A stretch of 64,000 nt of DNA from Tissierella pigra (GTDB taxonomy: Bacteria > Bacillota > Clostridia > Tissierellales > Tissierellaceae). The translations under genes were made by a program, and so were the position numbers. The stretch spans positions 1-64,000 of the forward strand of contig NZ_VUNQ01000002.1 in NCBI RefSeq assembly GCF_009695605.1, written 5' to 3'. Every line of letters begins with the position of its first letter. The stretch's first letter is position 1. Shown here in pieces: positions 63,892 through 64,000 of the stretch. The notes under the pieces are model-generated. The model did no database searches, was not told the DNA's origin, and worked only from the letters and a program-made list of their open reading frames with translations.

Positions 63892-64000
63892 CTAATCATT
63901 AATAGAACGTGGATCCACTAATTTTCCATTTTTTATAACTTCAAAATGAAGATGTGGTTTCATTAACATTTCAGCCTTAGCTGTACTTCCTATTTTAGAT
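63892..64000 (-). CDS. spoIIQ: 3' end of an M23 peptidase gene, SpoIIQ-like (partial)
   Basis: The last 36 codons of a gene running off the right edge. The reading is SKIGSTAKAEMLMKPHLHFE, then VIKNGKLVDPRSIND and a stop. PHLHFEV is the second zinc-ligand motif (HxH) of M23 (LytM) peptidases. In clostridia a spoIIQ gene directly precedes spoIIID, and I base the symbol on that order; other M23 proteins cannot be excluded from this fragment. Confidence 0.75.
   Translation of the reverse strand, partial: SKIGSTAKAEMLMKPHLHFEVIKNGKLVDPRSIND

Overview
The window is about 64 kb of low-GC, AT-rich DNA from an anaerobic, flagellated, endospore-forming Firmicute of the Clostridia/Tissierellia type. 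The evidence is the strong AGGAGG ribosome sites, the gene order spoIIQ-spoIIID-mbl-flgF-flgG (as in Bacillus and clostridia), the Gram-positive order recD2-comFC-yvyF-flgM-flgN-flgK-flgL-fliW-csrA, a SAM-I riboswitch ahead of metK, and a secreted subtilase with S-layer (SLH) domains. I cannot name the species.

Layout. 1-9.4 kb: the start of an unidentified gene, pyroglutamyl peptidase (pcp), and a peptide-uptake and proteolysis operon oppA-oppB-oppC-oppD-oppF-tldD-tldE. 9.5-14.5 kb: a giant subtilisin-like surface protease. 15-24.6 kb: an ArsR-type regulator, a YihY/BrkB membrane protein, a chemoreceptor, a DUF5610-like protein, a YvyF-like zinc protein, an M18 aminopeptidase, a CheY-CheX fusion plus free CheX, a free-standing DnaA domain-I protein and the motility protein YjfB. 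24.7-32.7 kb: a complete pseudaminic acid operon (pseB, C, F, H, I, G) with a Maf-type flagellin glycosyltransferase, behind a sigma-D promoter. 32.7-34.3 kb: a decayed stretch with a truncated PD-(D/E)XK transposase-like gene, a broken yjfB copy and two other gene relics. 34.3-41.7 kb: an accessory island around the flagellin gene hag. It holds a TIR protein with a membrane partner, an AAA ATPase with a putative PD-(D/E)XK nuclease, and an AAA15-type ATPase with a TOPRIM protein (PARIS/OLD-like). A 229-bp direct repeat flanks the last pair. 41.7-49.9 kb: an HD-GYP regulator, csrA, fliW, flgL, two flgK genes, flgN, flgM, yvyF and comFC. 49.9-54.5 kb: recD2, metK with its riboswitch, and a small export protein. 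54.6-60.2 kb: a second chemoreceptor, tRNA-Pro and a phosphodiester glycosidase-like exoprotein. 60.2-64 kb: flgJ, flgG, flgF, mbl, spoIIID and the end of a spoIIQ-like gene.

How it fits together. Four sigma-D (FliA) promoters of the form TAAA-N15/16-RCCGATAA lie before hag, flgM, flgF and the maf/pse operon, so flagellar filament assembly and its glycosylation share one late-flagellar switch with FlgM as anti-sigma factor. CsrA and FliW probably set flagellin translation. The chromosomal interval between csrA and the maf/pse operon, where Bacillus carries flaG-fliD-fliS after hag, seems to have become an insertion site for defence-type cassettes. The most unusual structure is there: two different ATPase/nuclease pairs sit behind near-identical copies of the same terminator-plus-promoter module.
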